Shown here piece after piece: positions 8,826 through 18,287 of a DNA stretch of 64,000 bases (positions are counted from its first letter, which is position 1; the number at the start of each line of letters is the position of its first letter). The notes under the pieces were generated by a model, which worked only from the letters and a program-made list of their open reading frames with translations, had not been told where the DNA came from and did no database searches. Where the stretch lies: the NCBI GenBank assembly GCA_947258795.1, contig CAMYJU010000003.1:282988-346987 (forward strand), written 5' to 3'. Made by a program: the position numbers and the translations under genes. Origin of the DNA: an uncultured Gammaproteobacteria bacterium (lineage in GTDB: Bacteria > Pseudomonadota > Gammaproteobacteria > DRJJ01).

Positions 8826-9398
8826 CTACATTAACGAGATCAGTGCGGCGCGCAGATGCGGGATGGCCATGATCAGCAGGTTCAGGATGATCAGTACCAC
8901 CAGTGGCGACAGGTCCAGCCCTGAAATCGGCGGTATGCGACGCTGTAGCGGGCGCATCACCGGTGCGGTGAGCTGATTGATCAGGCTCAATACCGGGTTG
9001 TGGCCATGGGGTGCAATCCAGCTGACGATGACCTGGATGATGATCGCGATCAAGTATACATACAGCAGCAGTTTAAGCAGTTCGGTCAGTGCCACGACAA
9101 ACAGCACCCAGGGATGCATGCTGGCACCACCAATCCAGGCTAACAGCAGCAGTTCAATGACTTGTAGCGCCAGCATCAGTACCACGGCGGCCATATCCAG
9201 CCCGGCGATGCCCGGGATCAGGCGGCGCAATGGCCTGAGCGGCGGATTGGTCAGCTTGACCAGAAACTGCGACAGCGGGTTATAGAAATCGGCGCGTGCG
9301 GCCTGTAGCAGGAAGCGCAGCATGACCGTGAGGATGTAAAATCCGAAGATGACGCCGACCAGAAACTGGCCGGCATTACTGAAGTAGCCGCCACTCAT
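8826..9398 (-). CDS. yggT: YggT-family membrane protein
   Basis: A 190-residue inner-membrane protein built from two copies of the YggT unit. Each has hydrophobic helices followed by an NPLSQFLVKLTNPPLRPLRR or NPVLSLINQLTAPVMRPLQR type segment (near residues 38-57 and 125-144). The family has been linked to osmotic stress tolerance and cell-shape functions but has no firm biochemical role. It follows proC with a four-base overlap, the order seen in many gammaproteobacteria. Confidence 0.93.
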   Translation of the reverse strand: MSGGYFSNAGQFLVGVIFGFYILTVMLRFLLQAARADFYNPLSQFLVKLTNPPLRPLRRLIPGIAGLDMAAVVLMLALQVIELLLLAWIGGASMHPWVLFVVALTELLKLLLYVYLIAIIIQVIVSWIAPHGHNPVLSLINQLTAPVMRPLQRRIPPISGLDLSPLVVLIILNLLIMAIPHLRAALISLM

Positions 9399-10225
9399 GC
9401 GTCCTGCCCCAGTATCTCTGCCAGTTCTGTGGCACGATCACGTGCGGCGGTCATCGCCTGTTCGATCAGGGTTTCATAACCGCCGTCCTGCAGTGAGGCA
9501 ATGGCACGTTCGGTGGTGCCGCCCGGCGAGGTGACGCGTTGACGAAGTTCAGCCGTGTCCTGTTCACTTTCCAGTGCCATTTTCGCTGCGCCCAGCGCGG
9601 TCTGTATGGTTAGTAGTTTAGCCTGTTGGGGCGCCAGGCCCAGTTTGGTTGCGGCCGCCTGCATCGCCTCCATCATCAGGAAGAAATAGGCCGGGCCGCT
9701 GCCGGACAGTGCGGTCACGGTATCCAGCAGGGACTCGTCTTCCAGCCACAGGGTCAGGCCGACGGCGCGCAGAATGGTCTCGGCGGTTTGTTTTTGTTCG
9801 CTGGTGACGCGGGGGTTGGCATATAACGCGGTGGCGCCGGTTTGCAGCAGTGCCGGGGTGTTGGGCATGCTGCGTACGATAGACAGGTTGCCACCCAGCC
9901 AGCGCTCGATGTCCTGCAGACGGACCCCGGCGGCTACCGACAGCACCAGTGGTTTGGTCTTTTGTACCGGCCCGGCCAGGCTGGTGCAGACTTGCTGCAG
10001 TACCTGTGGCTTGACCGCCAGTACCATGACTTCGGACTGCTCGGCGGTCTCGTCAAATGTCGCACTGGTGTGTATGCCGTAGCGGGCTTGCAGGGCTGAG
10101 CGGCGGGCGTCATCCGGTTCGACTACGTGGATTTGGTCGCCGGGCCATTCATCGGCAATCAGGCCGCCGACCAGGCTGACGCACATGTTGCCGCCACCGA
10201 TAAACGTGATACTGGCTTGTTGCAT
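9395..10225 (-). CDS. proC: pyrroline-5-carboxylate reductase
   Basis: A 276-residue NADPH-dependent enzyme of the last step of proline synthesis. The nucleotide-binding start ITFIGGGNMCVSLVGGL, the segment VRSMPNTPAL near residue 115 and the C-terminal signature with SGSGPAYFFLMMEAM and VTSPGGTTERAI are clear. It lies 95 bases after yggS and overlaps yggT by four bases. Confidence 0.96.
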   Translation of the reverse strand: MQQASITFIGGGNMCVSLVGGLIADEWPGDQIHVVEPDDARRSALQARYGIHTSATFDETAEQSEVMVLAVKPQVLQQVCTSLAGPVQKTKPLVLSVAAGVRLQDIERWLGGNLSIVRSMPNTPALLQTGATALYANPRVTSEQKQTAETILRAVGLTLWLEDESLLDTVTALSGSGPAYFFLMMEAMQAAATKLGLAPQQAKLLTIQTALGAAKMALESEQDTAELRQRVTSPGGTTERAIASLQDGGYETLIEQAMTAARDRATELAEILGQDA

Positions 10226-10320
10226 AGGTCTTCCACTCTTGATTTTACTGATAGCTATAGTGTGTCATGGCCGTGGCCGAGGTTCCAGACCCGTGTCGTG
10301 TCCAGGCTGCGTGAATCGCA

Positions 10321-11031
10321 TCAGGCGTTTGCACGCGCTGCCCGGGGACCGAAGATCGCCGAGCCGATGCGTAGGTGGGTGGCACCTTCCTGTATCGCGG
10401 CCTCGAGGTCATTGCTCATGCCCATGGACAGGCTGTCCATCGATGGATAGTCGTTTTTCAGCTGTATATATAGCTCGCGCAGTTGCCGGAAGGCCTGGCA
10501 CTGTTCCGACTGTAGCCCGCTAGCGGCCGGTACGGCCATCAGTCCACGCAGTTGCAGATGCTCCAGTTCGCTGACCGCGGCGGCCAGCTGCGGGAGCTGT
10601 TCCGGGGTGCAGCCGGACTTGGCGGCCTCGCCACTGACATTGACCTGCAGGCAGACGTTCAGTGGGGGCAGGGCTGGCGGGCGCTGGCGGTCCAGTCGCT
10701 GGGCGATGTCGATGCGGCTGACGCTGTGTACCCAATCGAAGGATTCAGCGATACGACGCGTCTTGTTGGACTGGATTGGCCCGATAAAGTGCCATTCCAG
10801 TGTATATGCCTGTAGCGCTGCGATTTTAACCAGTGCTTCCTGCAGGTAACTCTCGCCAAATCGGGTCTGTCCGGCGGCCTGTGCGGCGATCAAGTCTTCG
10901 GCCGGGCGGGTCTTGCTGACCGCAATCAGCCTGATTTCATCAATATCGCGTCCCGCGGCGCGAGCGGCATCGGCAATGCGCTGTTGAACCCTGTTTAGCC
11001 GGGACGTGACGGATTCAATGGTGTCAGACAT
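10321..11031 (-). CDS. yggS: YggS-family PLP homeostasis protein
   Basis: A 236-residue member of the PLPBP family, a single-domain alanine-racemase-like barrel that binds pyridoxal phosphate and keeps its level balanced. The PLP lysine lies in RLIAVSKTRP (about residue 40), with GESYLQEA, WHFIGPIQSNK and the C-terminal LSMGMSNDLEAAIQEG phosphate-binding segment. It starts the yggS-proC-yggT run and is divergent from pilT, with a 249-base shared upstream region. Confidence 0.95.
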   Translation of the reverse strand: MSDTIESVTSRLNRVQQRIADAARAAGRDIDEIRLIAVSKTRPAEDLIAAQAAGQTRFGESYLQEALVKIAALQAYTLEWHFIGPIQSNKTRRIAESFDWVHSVSRIDIAQRLDRQRPPALPPLNVCLQVNVSGEAAKSGCTPEQLPQLAAAVSELEHLQLRGLMAVPAASGLQSEQCQAFRQLRELYIQLKNDYPSMDSLSMGMSNDLEAAIQEGATHLRIGSAIFGPRAARANA

Positions 11032-11280
11032 TGTGACAGACTATACTCATTGTAAACATTTTGTTATAAACAACTGATTCTCATATTGTAAATTAAGATG
11101 GTCAGTATGAGACTCGGTTGCAGACCGGTAAATTTCCAGGACCGGGTGGTTTTCCGGAGCTATCATACTCCGCGTGCCGGTATTCTGGAATCGATCTTTA
11201 AAGTAATTGTGCCCGGTTCCGATAATCTGATGAGATGATGAATTCATTAGTATAATAATATTCAAGGTCAGGGGAGATAT

Positions 11281-12318
11281 ATGGATATAGCTGAATTACT
11301 CGCATTTTCTGTCAAGAACAATGCTTCAGACTTGCACCTGTCATCCGGCTTGCCACCGATGATCAGGGTGGATGGTGACATTCGGCGCATCAATGTACCG
11401 GCGATGGATGATAAAACCGTGCACAGCCTGATCTACGACATCATGAGTGACAAGCAGCGCAAGGATTTTGAGGAATTCCTGGAAACCGATTTCTCGTTCG
11501 AAATCCCTGGCCTGGCGCGTTTTCGTGTCAATGTGTTCAATCACAATCGCGGCCCGGCGGCGGTATTTCGTACCATTCCATCCAACATCCTGACTCTCGA
11601 GGACCTTGGTTGCCCGAAGGTGTTTGAAAATGTGTCAGATAACCTGCGTGGCCTGGTGCTGGTGACCGGACCGACTGGTTCGGGCAAGTCCACCACGCTG
11701 GCGGCGATGGTTAATTACCGCAATGAAAACGATTTTGCGCATATACTGACCATTGAGGATCCGATCGAGTTTGTGCACCAGAGCAAGAAATGCCTGGTTA
11801 ACCAGCGCGAAGTCAACCGCGATACACTGGGTTTCAGCGAGGCCCTGCGTTCGGCCCTGCGTGAAGACCCCGATATCATTCTGGTGGGTGAGTTGCGTGA
11901 CCTGGAGACCATCCGTCTGGCACTGACCGCGGCCGAGACCGGGCATCTGGTGTTCGGTACCCTGCATACCAGCTCGGCGGCGAAGACCATCGACCGTGTG
12001 ATCGACGTGTTCCCGGCCGGTGAAAAGGCGATGGTCCGTTCGATGTTGTCCGAGTCCCTGCGTGCGGTAATTGCCCAGACCCTGCTGAAAAAAACCGGTG
12101 GTGGACGTACCGCGGCCTGGGAGATCATGATCGGCACACCGGCGATCCGAAACCTGATTCGTGAGGACAAGGTCGCGCAGATGTATTCCGCGATCCAGAC
12201 CGGTCAATCGCTGGGCATGCAGACACTCGATCAGCACCTGCAGGACCTGGTTGCGCGTGGCCTGATCAGTCGGCAGGATGCGCAGGCCAAGGCGGTCAAC
12301 AAGGACCTGTTCAAATAA
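11281..12318 (+). CDS. pilT: type IV pilus retraction ATPase PilT
   Basis: A 345-residue hexameric ATPase that depolymerises type IV pili and drives twitching motility from the inner face of the membrane. Walker A GPTGSGKST (near residue 130), Asp box, Walker B DIILVGELRD, His box GHLVFGTLHT and the PilT-specific motif AIRNLIRED near residue 285 are intact. A ribosome site (GGGGAG) precedes the ATG. pilU follows after 51 bases. Confidence 0.97.
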   Translation: MDIAELLAFSVKNNASDLHLSSGLPPMIRVDGDIRRINVPAMDDKTVHSLIYDIMSDKQRKDFEEFLETDFSFEIPGLARFRVNVFNHNRGPAAVFRTIPSNILTLEDLGCPKVFENVSDNLRGLVLVTGPTGSGKSTTLAAMVNYRNENDFAHILTIEDPIEFVHQSKKCLVNQREVNRDTLGFSEALRSALREDPDIILVGELRDLETIRLALTAAETGHLVFGTLHTSSAAKTIDRVIDVFPAGEKAMVRSMLSESLRAVIAQTLLKKTGGGRTAAWEIMIGTPAIRNLIREDKVAQMYSAIQTGQSLGMQTLDQHLQDLVARGLISRQDAQAKAVNKDLFK

Positions 12319-12369
12319 GGGAGACGGGTATTAACGGGTCGTTGTTGTTACGACCCCGGAGATAGATTT

Positions 12370-13509
12370 ATGGAATTTAATGCACTGTTAAAACTGATGG
12401 TGAACAAGAGAGCGTCGGACCTGTTTATTACCGCCGGCGTGGCACCATCAATGAAAATCAATGGCCGGATCTCGCCGGTGTCGCAATCCACGCTTACACC
12501 GGAACAGGCCAGGGATATGGTCTGGAGTGTGATGAACGATAAACAGCGAAATGATTTCAAGGAGCATAATGAATGTAATTTCGCGATCTCCGCCTCGGGC
12601 ATCGGACGTTTCCGTGTCAGCGCATTTTTGCAACGCAACTTCGCCGGTATGGTATTGCGTCGTATCGAGACCAAGATCCCGAAAATCGAGGACCTGCACC
12701 TGCCGCCGGTGATCAAGAGCCTGGCCATGGTCAAACGTGGCATGGTGATCTTTGTTGGTGCGACCGGTACCGGTAAATCCACCTCGCTGGCGGCGATGCT
12801 GGGTTATCGCAACCACAACAGTACCGGTCATATCATTACCATTGAGGACCCGATCGAATTTATCCATAACCACGAAGGCTGCATCGTCACCCAGCGCGAA
12901 GTCGGCATCGATACCGATTCATTCGAGGTGGCACTGAAAAACACCTTGCGTCAGGCGCCGGACGTGATCCTGATCGGTGAGGTTCGTACCCGCGAGACCA
13001 TGGATTACGCGATTGCATTCGCCGAAACCGGTCACTTGTGTCTGTGTACCCTGCATGCCAATAACGCGAACCAGGCGCTGGACCGTATTATCAACTTCTT
13101 CCCGGAAGACCGTCGCAGCCAGCTGTTAATGGACCTGTCACTGAACCTGAAGGCCATCGTTGCCCAGCAGCTGTTACCAACGCCGGATGGCAAGGGTCGC
13201 CGCGCGGCGATCGAGGTGATGATTAATACACCGCTTGCGTCTGACATGATACGTAAGGGCGAGGTGCACAAGCTCAAGGACCTGATGAAGAAATCCGGTC
13301 AGCAGGGCATGAAGACCTTTGACCAGGCCCTGTACGATCTCTACAAGGCCAACGAGATTACCTATGATGACGCGATCCACTATGCCGACTCCGCCAACGA
13401 GGTACGCCTGTTGATCAAACTGGGCGAGACCAATCCCGAGCAAATGGGTGAGAGTATGGACGGGATATCGCTGCTCGAGGAAGAGGAAGACTCCGGGGTT
13501 ACTTACTAG
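12370..13509 (+). CDS. pilU: PilT-like ATPase PilU
   Basis: A 379-residue paralogue of PilT that assists forceful pilus retraction. Walker A GATGTGKST, Walker B DVILIGEVRT and the His box GHLCLCTLHANN are present, and a longer acidic C-terminus (DGISLLEEEEDSG) sets it apart from PilT. The last four bases overlap the convergent pyrK-like gene. Confidence 0.95.
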   Translation: MEFNALLKLMVNKRASDLFITAGVAPSMKINGRISPVSQSTLTPEQARDMVWSVMNDKQRNDFKEHNECNFAISASGIGRFRVSAFLQRNFAGMVLRRIETKIPKIEDLHLPPVIKSLAMVKRGMVIFVGATGTGKSTSLAAMLGYRNHNSTGHIITIEDPIEFIHNHEGCIVTQREVGIDTDSFEVALKNTLRQAPDVILIGEVRTRETMDYAIAFAETGHLCLCTLHANNANQALDRIINFFPEDRRSQLLMDLSLNLKAIVAQQLLPTPDGKGRRAAIEVMINTPLASDMIRKGEVHKLKDLMKKSGQQGMKTFDQALYDLYKANEITYDDAIHYADSANEVRLLIKLGETNPEQMGESMDGISLLEEEEDSGVTY

Positions 13510-14390
13510 AAGAACACCTCGCGGGCATCAAACACCGGTCCATCCACGCACACGCGTTTCATCGCGGTGCTGTTATCCTGCTGTTTCACCTCGACCACGC
13601 AGCCGGCGCAGCCACCGACTGCGCAGGCCATGAATTCCTCCAGTGACACCTGGCAGGGCAGGTCATAGCGCCCGGCCATGGCAGCGACCGCTGCCAGCAT
13701 CGGGTGTGGCCCGCAGGCATAGACGCACACCTGCCGGCGTTCTGCATTCGTCAGTGTATCCAGCCAGGCCGAGGCCAACTCGGTGACATAGCCGTTGAAT
13801 GTGCCGGGATAGCCTTGTTGGCTGGCCAGGCGGCTGGCGATGTCCCATTGTTCCAGCAGCGACATGGCGGCCTGGCAATCCTCGGGCAGGCCGTTGACTG
13901 GTAGTGCTGAATCAAGCTGCTCGAACGGGAACGGGATCTCCGAGCCCATGATCACCAACGGCTGACAGTCAGCGTTATTGAGGTGCAGATGCTCGGCCAG
14001 AAAGATCATTGGCGGGATACCCACACCGCCGCCGATCAGCAACGGCCGTTTGTACTGAGGGTCGCTACGGAAAGGCTGTCCGATCGGACCCAGGACGCTT
14101 ATGGTCTCACCGGCTTGTCGCTGTGACAACAGGGTGGTGCCCTGGCCTTCGACCTTGTACAGCAGCTCGACCCAGCCCTGCTGCGGGTCGACACGCATGA
14201 TTGACAGTGGCCGGCGCATCGGCAGTTGCGGGTCGCACTGTATATGCACGAAGCTGCCGGGTTTCGCGCAGGCGGCGCAGGCCGGTGCGTCGAGACGTAG
14301 AATATACTGCCTGCCCGGCCAGGCCTGGTGTGACAGGATGCGCGCCTGTTCCAGTTTGATGCTGCCGCGATGGGCCGGATGTGAGCTCAT
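13506..14390 (-). CDS. pyrK: PyrK-like dihydroorotate dehydrogenase electron-transfer subunit
   Basis: A 294-residue ferredoxin-reductase-type protein. The FAD region (about residues 25-100, with MRRPLSIMRV), the NAD-binding segment PLLIGGGVGIPPMIFLA and a C-terminal [2Fe-2S] cluster (Cys residues in EFMACAVGGCAGCVVEV and the later Cys of RVCVDGPVFD) follow the PyrK order. PyrK pairs with class 1B PyrD to pass electrons from dihydroorotate to NAD. Most gammaproteobacteria instead use the quinone-linked class 2 enzyme, so its place in the pyr operon is notable. It overlaps pyrC' by four bases. No pyrD is in this window. Confidence 0.85.
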   Translation of the reverse strand: MSSHPAHRGSIKLEQARILSHQAWPGRQYILRLDAPACAACAKPGSFVHIQCDPQLPMRRPLSIMRVDPQQGWVELLYKVEGQGTTLLSQRQAGETISVLGPIGQPFRSDPQYKRPLLIGGGVGIPPMIFLAEHLHLNNADCQPLVIMGSEIPFPFEQLDSALPVNGLPEDCQAAMSLLEQWDIASRLASQQGYPGTFNGYVTELASAWLDTLTNAERRQVCVYACGPHPMLAAVAAMAGRYDLPCQVSLEEFMACAVGGCAGCVVEVKQQDNSTAMKRVCVDGPVFDAREVFF

Positions 14391-15688
14391 AGCGTGTTGC
14401 CTGTCAGTGCCGGCTCCAGGGTATTGTAGACCGGCTGCCCGGCGAGCAGGGTAAGTTTTACGCGGCCCCTGAATTCCCAGTCGTGACAGGGGGCGTTGTT
14501 GCCGCTGCTGAGCATGTGCTCACGCCGGAAGGTCCAGACCTCGTCCGGATCGATCAGGCACAGGTCGGCCAGTTTGCCGATGCTGAGGTTGCCGATATCC
14601 TGGCCGAGCACTGCGGCTGGTCCGCTGGTCAGGCGTGCGATCGCGTCACTGCGTGACAGGACGCCTTCGTCAACCAGGCGCAGCGTCAGTGGTAGTAACA
14701 GTTCCATGCTGGACATGCCGATTTCGGTTGCACTGAACGGCGCCAGTTTGGCGTCGTCGTCATGGGGCTGGTGATCCGAGCAGATTGCGCTGATCGCACC
14801 CTGCGCGATGCCATCACGTAGCCCGTTACGATCGTTCTGGGTACGCAACGGTGGTGAGACATGATAGGTGGCATCGTAGTCCTCGACATCCATGTCGGTG
14901 AAGAACAGATTGGCGATCGCAACATCCGCACTGACCCGGATGCCGTCAAAACGGGCACGGGCTACCATGCGCACGGCGTGCGCGGTGGACAGGCGTGCGA
15001 AATGGATACGTGCGCCGGTCTGTTCGGCCAGCGCGATATCTCGTGCCACAGCCGCGGTTTCGGCCGCCTCCGGGATGCCGGGCAGTCCCAGCCGGGTAGC
15101 AATGGCGCCTTCGTGTGCCGAACCTTCATGGCTGAGGTAATGGTCATAGGGTGGCAGGAACACGGTCAGGTCATGGGTGGCGGCATACAACATCGCATTA
15201 CGCAGAATCGCGGTGTTGGTAATCGGCTGGGTACTTTGTACCGCCGGGCAGCCGGCGGCCTTCAGCGCGGCCATTTCGCTGAGCTGCAGGTTTTGCAGTG
15301 ACTGGGTCAAAGCCCCCAGCGGCAGTATCCGGGCATGGCCTGCCAGCTCCGCGCGTTGCCGGATCAGCCGTGCGACCGCCGGGGTATCGATAATCGGATG
15401 GGTATCCGGAGGACAGCACAGGGTGGTGATGCCCTGTGTTGCAGCGGCACGGGTTTCGGAGGCGATAGTGGCCTTGTGTTCCAGGCCCGGTTCGCGCGGT
15501 CTTGCGCTGAGGTCGATCAGCCCCGGGCACAGCAGCAGGCCGTTCGCGTCAATTTCATGGTCGGCCTGGAAACCCTCGGGTGCCCGGCCCAGGGCGACGA
15601 TACGGCCCGCATCGATGTACAGGTTGCCGATATCGTCTGTCTGATTGGCCGGATCGATCACATGCGCGTTGACGATCGCCAGCCTCAT
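14387..15688 (-). CDS. pyrC': dihydroorotase-like protein PyrC', probably non-catalytic
   Basis: A 433-residue amidohydrolase homologous to dihydroorotase. The metal site that reads D-x-H-x-H in active enzymes (usually GLIDLHVHLREPG) is [13 protein letters not shown] here: Ser61 and Arg63 replace both histidines. The later Asp of SDHQPH is kept. In Pseudomonas the gene beside pyrB is likewise an inactive dihydroorotase that is needed structurally for aspartate transcarbamoylase; the same role is expected here, with a true PyrC elsewhere. It overlaps pyrB and pyrK by four bases each, which supports fixed stoichiometry. Confidence 0.88.
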   Translation of the reverse strand: MRLAIVNAHVIDPANQTDDIGNLYIDAGRIVALGRAPEGFQADHEIDANGLLLCPGLIDLSARPREPGLEHKATIASETRAAATQGITTLCCPPDTHPIIDTPAVARLIRQRAELAGHARILPLGALTQSLQNLQLSEMAALKAAGCPAVQSTQPITNTAILRNAMLYAATHDLTVFLPPYDHYLSHEGSAHEGAIATRLGLPGIPEAAETAAVARDIALAEQTGARIHFARLSTAHAVRMVARARFDGIRVSADVAIANLFFTDMDVEDYDATYHVSPPLRTQNDRNGLRDGIAQGAISAICSDHQPHDDDAKLAPFSATEIGMSSMELLLPLTLRLVDEGVLSRSDAIARLTSGPAAVLGQDIGNLSIGKLADLCLIDPDEVWTFRREHMLSSGNNAPCHDWEFRGRVKLTLLAGQPVYNTLEPALTGNTL

Positions 15689-16650
15689 GCCTCGTCCTCC
15701 GAGGCCTGGCTGCGCATGGCCATGGACATCACCGCCATGCGGATGGCGATGCCATGCGAGACCTGCTGCAACACCACCGAACGCGGACCGTCGGCGACGC
15801 GTGAGTCCATTTCAACACCGCGATTGATCGGCCCCGGGTGCATCACGATCGCATCCGGGTGGGCTACCGACAGCTTCTGTTCGGTCAGCCCGTATTGCTG
15901 GAAATATTCGTGCTCACTGGGCAGCAATGCATTTTGCATGCGTTCCTTTTGCAGGCGCAGCATGATCACCACGTCGACATTGCGCAGGCCTTCCTGCAGG
16001 TTGGTGTAAGCGTGCACACCCAGGCTGTCGAGCCGGGTTGGCAGCAGGCTCAGTGGGGCGACCACACGTACCTCGGCCGCGCCAAGCAGGTTCAGCGCCA
16101 TGATTTGTGAACGGGCAACGCGTGAATGCAGGATGTCGCCGACGATCGCCACGCGCAGCTTTTTGAAATCCGGTTTGTGGCGGCGGATGGTAAACATGTC
16201 CAGCATGGCCTGGGTCGGATGGGCGTGACGCCCGTCACCGGCATTGATCACGCTGACATGCGGCTGCACGTGCCTGGCGACAAAGTGAGCGGCACCGCTG
16301 TTGCAGTGGCGTACCACAAACATGTCGACGTGCATGGCCTCGAGATTACGCAGGGTGTCGAGCAGGCTCTCACCCTTGACCGCCGCAGAGGTGCTGATGT
16401 TGATGTTGAGTACGTCGGCCGACAGGCGTTTGGCGGCCAGTTCGAAGGTGGTGCGGGTACGGGTGCTGGCCTCGAAAAACAGGTTAACAATGGTCTTGCC
16501 GCGTAACAGCGGGACCTTCTTGACACTTTGTTCAGGGACACTGGCGAAGGATTCGCCGGTATTGAGAATATCTGTCAGGATCTGTTCGGACAGACCGTCT
16601 ATCGAGAGAAAATGTTTGAGCCTGCCGCTCTTGTCGATCTGCAGGTTCAT
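15685..16650 (-). CDS. pyrB: aspartate carbamoyltransferase catalytic subunit
   Basis: A 321-residue enzyme that joins carbamoyl phosphate and aspartate, the first committed step of pyrimidine synthesis. The carbamoyl-phosphate site [13 protein letters not shown] (near residue 55), [12 protein letters not shown] and the [10 protein letters not shown] segment near the C-terminus are present. No pyrI regulatory subunit is adjacent; the PyrC'-like protein is probably its partner. A good promoter lies 33 bases upstream. Confidence 0.96.
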   Translation of the reverse strand: MNLQIDKSGRLKHFLSIDGLSEQILTDILNTGESFASVPEQSVKKVPLLRGKTIVNLFFEASTRTRTTFELAAKRLSADVLNINISTSAAVKGESLLDTLRNLEAMHVDMFVVRHCNSGAAHFVARHVQPHVSVINAGDGRHAHPTQAMLDMFTIRRHKPDFKKLRVAIVGDILHSRVARSQIMALNLLGAAEVRVVAPLSLLPTRLDSLGVHAYTNLQEGLRNVDVVIMLRLQKERMQNALLPSEHEYFQQYGLTEQKLSVAHPDAIVMHPGPINRGVEMDSRVADGPRSVVLQQVSHGIAIRMAVMSMAMRSQASEDEA

Positions 16651-16682
16651 AGTGCTTCTTTTCCTGACATATGTTGCTGAGC

Positions 16683-16710
16683 ATTATACACGCTGGCCCG
16701 GCAGACTCAA
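16683..16710 (-). promoter_or_regulatory. sigma-70 type promoter for pyrB-pyrC'-pyrK
   Basis: On the minus strand TTGAGT (-35) and a perfect TATAAT (-10) are 16 bases apart, and the start of pyrB is 33 bases beyond. The element lies in the 82-base gap after pyrR, the only sizeable gap in this run, so pyrBC'K can be transcribed apart from the upstream genes. Confidence 0.65.
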
Positions 16711-16732
16711 TGTGATGCAGGTCAGGCGTGGT

Positions 16733-17236
16733 TTATGTTCCTGTTTGTACGACACTGAACTGCAACGGCACGGGACCGCTGAGTTTGACCTGTTCACTAT
16801 TGTCCAGGTCCAGGCTTGCGCCGGTCACGTCCGCGCAAACTGGCAGTTCGCGGCCACCGCGGTCGATCAGGATGGCCAGGATAATCGAGGACGGCCGACC
16901 ATAATCGAACAGTTCGTTCATCGCCGCGCGGATGGTGCGGCCGGTGTACAGCACGTCGTCGACCAGGATGATGTGTTCGTTGTCGACACTGAACGGCAGC
17001 TGGGTCGGACTGACCTGCGGATTCAGTCCGGCGCGGGTAAAATCATCGCGGTAAAAAGAGATATTGAGTTCGCCCAGTGGTCGGCTTAAGGCCAGTTTCT
17101 GATGCAGTCGTTGTGCGACCCAGGTGCCACCGGTATGGATACCAACCAGCAACGGATCGGTGATACCCTGTTGCTGCAGCAGTTCCTGCAGCTTGTCGGT
17201 CATTTGATCGATCAGGCTGTCTACTTCACTAGTCAT
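16733..17236 (-). CDS. pyrR: PyrR bifunctional pyrimidine regulator / uracil phosphoribosyltransferase
   Basis: A 167-residue type I phosphoribosyltransferase. The PRPP-binding loop IILVDDVLYTGRTIRAA (about residues 85-101) is clear and PRPs of the PyrR type carry the preceding GELNISFYRDDF segment. In Gram-positives PyrR is an RNA-binding attenuator; in this gammaproteobacterial setting it may act only as an enzyme or regulate otherwise. Its start overlaps the end of ruvX by eight bases. Confidence 0.93.
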   Translation of the reverse strand: MTSEVDSLIDQMTDKLQELLQQQGITDPLLVGIHTGGTWVAQRLHQKLALSRPLGELNISFYRDDFTRAGLNPQVSPTQLPFSVDNEHIILVDDVLYTGRTIRAAMNELFDYGRPSSIILAILIDRGGRELPVCADVTGASLDLDNSEQVKLSGPVPLQFSVVQTGT

Positions 17237-17684
17237 GATCCGTATCCCTGTGATGTGTCATCCAGTTCTCCAGTATAATGGCGGCAGCAATGCTGTCGGT
17301 TTGCCCTTTCGTGGCGCGTTTGCCACCTGCCTGGCGCTTGTTGCGCTGATATTGTTCTGCCTCGATAGAGCTCAGGCGCTCGTCCATTTCGTAGACCGGG
17401 CAGTGAAAACGCTGATGCAATTGGTTGCCGAATTTCCGCGCGGAGATAGTCATGTCACTCTGCTCGCCATCTATATGATACGGGACACCGATCACTAATG
17501 CATCCGGCTGCCATTGTCGTATCAGTTTCTCGATTGCGTCCCAGTCTGTTTTTCCCTGTCTGTTCTGCAGGGTGCAAAGCGGGCTGGCGGTACCGGTGAT
17601 CTCCTGTCCCGAGGCCACGCCGATACGTTGCAGGCCATAATCGAACGATAACAGGCGACGACTGCCGGTACCGGTGTCAGGCAT
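17229..17684 (-). CDS. ruvX: RuvX/YqgF putative Holliday junction resolvase or pre-16S rRNA nuclease
   Basis: A 151-residue RNase-H-fold nuclease. Catalytic Asp15 is in SFDYGLQRIGVA, then LVIGVPYHIDGE near residue 70 and the acidic YEMDERLSS near residue 100. It is essential in E. coli, where it matures the 5' end of 16S rRNA. It sits between yqgE and pyrR with eight-base overlaps on both sides, the usual gene order. Confidence 0.95.
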   Translation of the reverse strand: MPDTGTGSRRLLSFDYGLQRIGVASGQEITGTASPLCTLQNRQGKTDWDAIEKLIRQWQPDALVIGVPYHIDGEQSDMTISARKFGNQLHQRFHCPVYEMDERLSSIEAEQYQRNKRQAGGKRATKGQTDSIAAAIILENWMTHHRDTDHD

Positions 17685-18240
17685 GCCCGGACTGGCTGCT
17701 GATCAGGTTCAGGTCGATACCGAGCAGGGCGGCGGCGGCCTCCCAGCGTTGTGCCACAGCGGTGGTGAACAGGATGTTAGTTTGCGCCGGTCCGTTTAAC
17801 CAGGCGTTGTCCACAATCTCCTGTTCCAGCTGGCCACTGCCCCAGCCGGCATAACCCAGTGCGATCAGGTAGTGTTCCGGGCCCTGGTGGCAGGCAATGG
17901 CCTCGAGTATGTCGCGTGAGCTGGTGATCGCGATCTGTTCGGTTACCGCCTGGCTGGCCTCCCAGTGACCGGTAGGCTGGTGCAGTACAAAACCGCGCTC
18001 CTGTTCAACCGGGCCGCCCATGTATACCGGGACATCGCCGAACTCGTCGTTTTCAACCGGGATGGACATCTGCTCAAAGATATCGCCCAGTGTGATCTCC
18101 ACCGGCCGATTAATGATCAGGCCCATAGCGCCCGCTTCCGAGTGCTCACACAGGTAGGTGACGGTGTGATAGAAATTCGGGTCACCCAGATGCGGCATCG
18201 CGATCAGGAGGTGGTTGTTGAGGCTGGTATGCTCGCTCAT
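17677..18240 (-). CDS. yqgE: YqgE/AlgH-family protein
   Basis: A 187-residue protein from the ATG at 18240; a GTG 33 bases earlier is also possible and neither has a strong ribosome site. Family marks are HLLIAMPHLGDPNFYHTVTY at the N-terminus, GLIINRPVEITLGDIF, VYMGGPVEQERGFVLH and GYAGWGSGQLEQEI. The function is unknown; the gene is nearly always next to ruvX, as here. Confidence 0.95.
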   Translation of the reverse strand: MSEHTSLNNHLLIAMPHLGDPNFYHTVTYLCEHSEAGAMGLIINRPVEITLGDIFEQMSIPVENDEFGDVPVYMGGPVEQERGFVLHQPTGHWEASQAVTEQIAITSSRDILEAIACHQGPEHYLIALGYAGWGSGQLEQEIVDNAWLNGPAQTNILFTTAVAQRWEAAAALLGIDLNLISSQSGHA

Positions 18241-18287
18241 ACAGCAAGTATCTGTCAGCCGCTGCGCGGACACAAGTGCCAGTTTTT

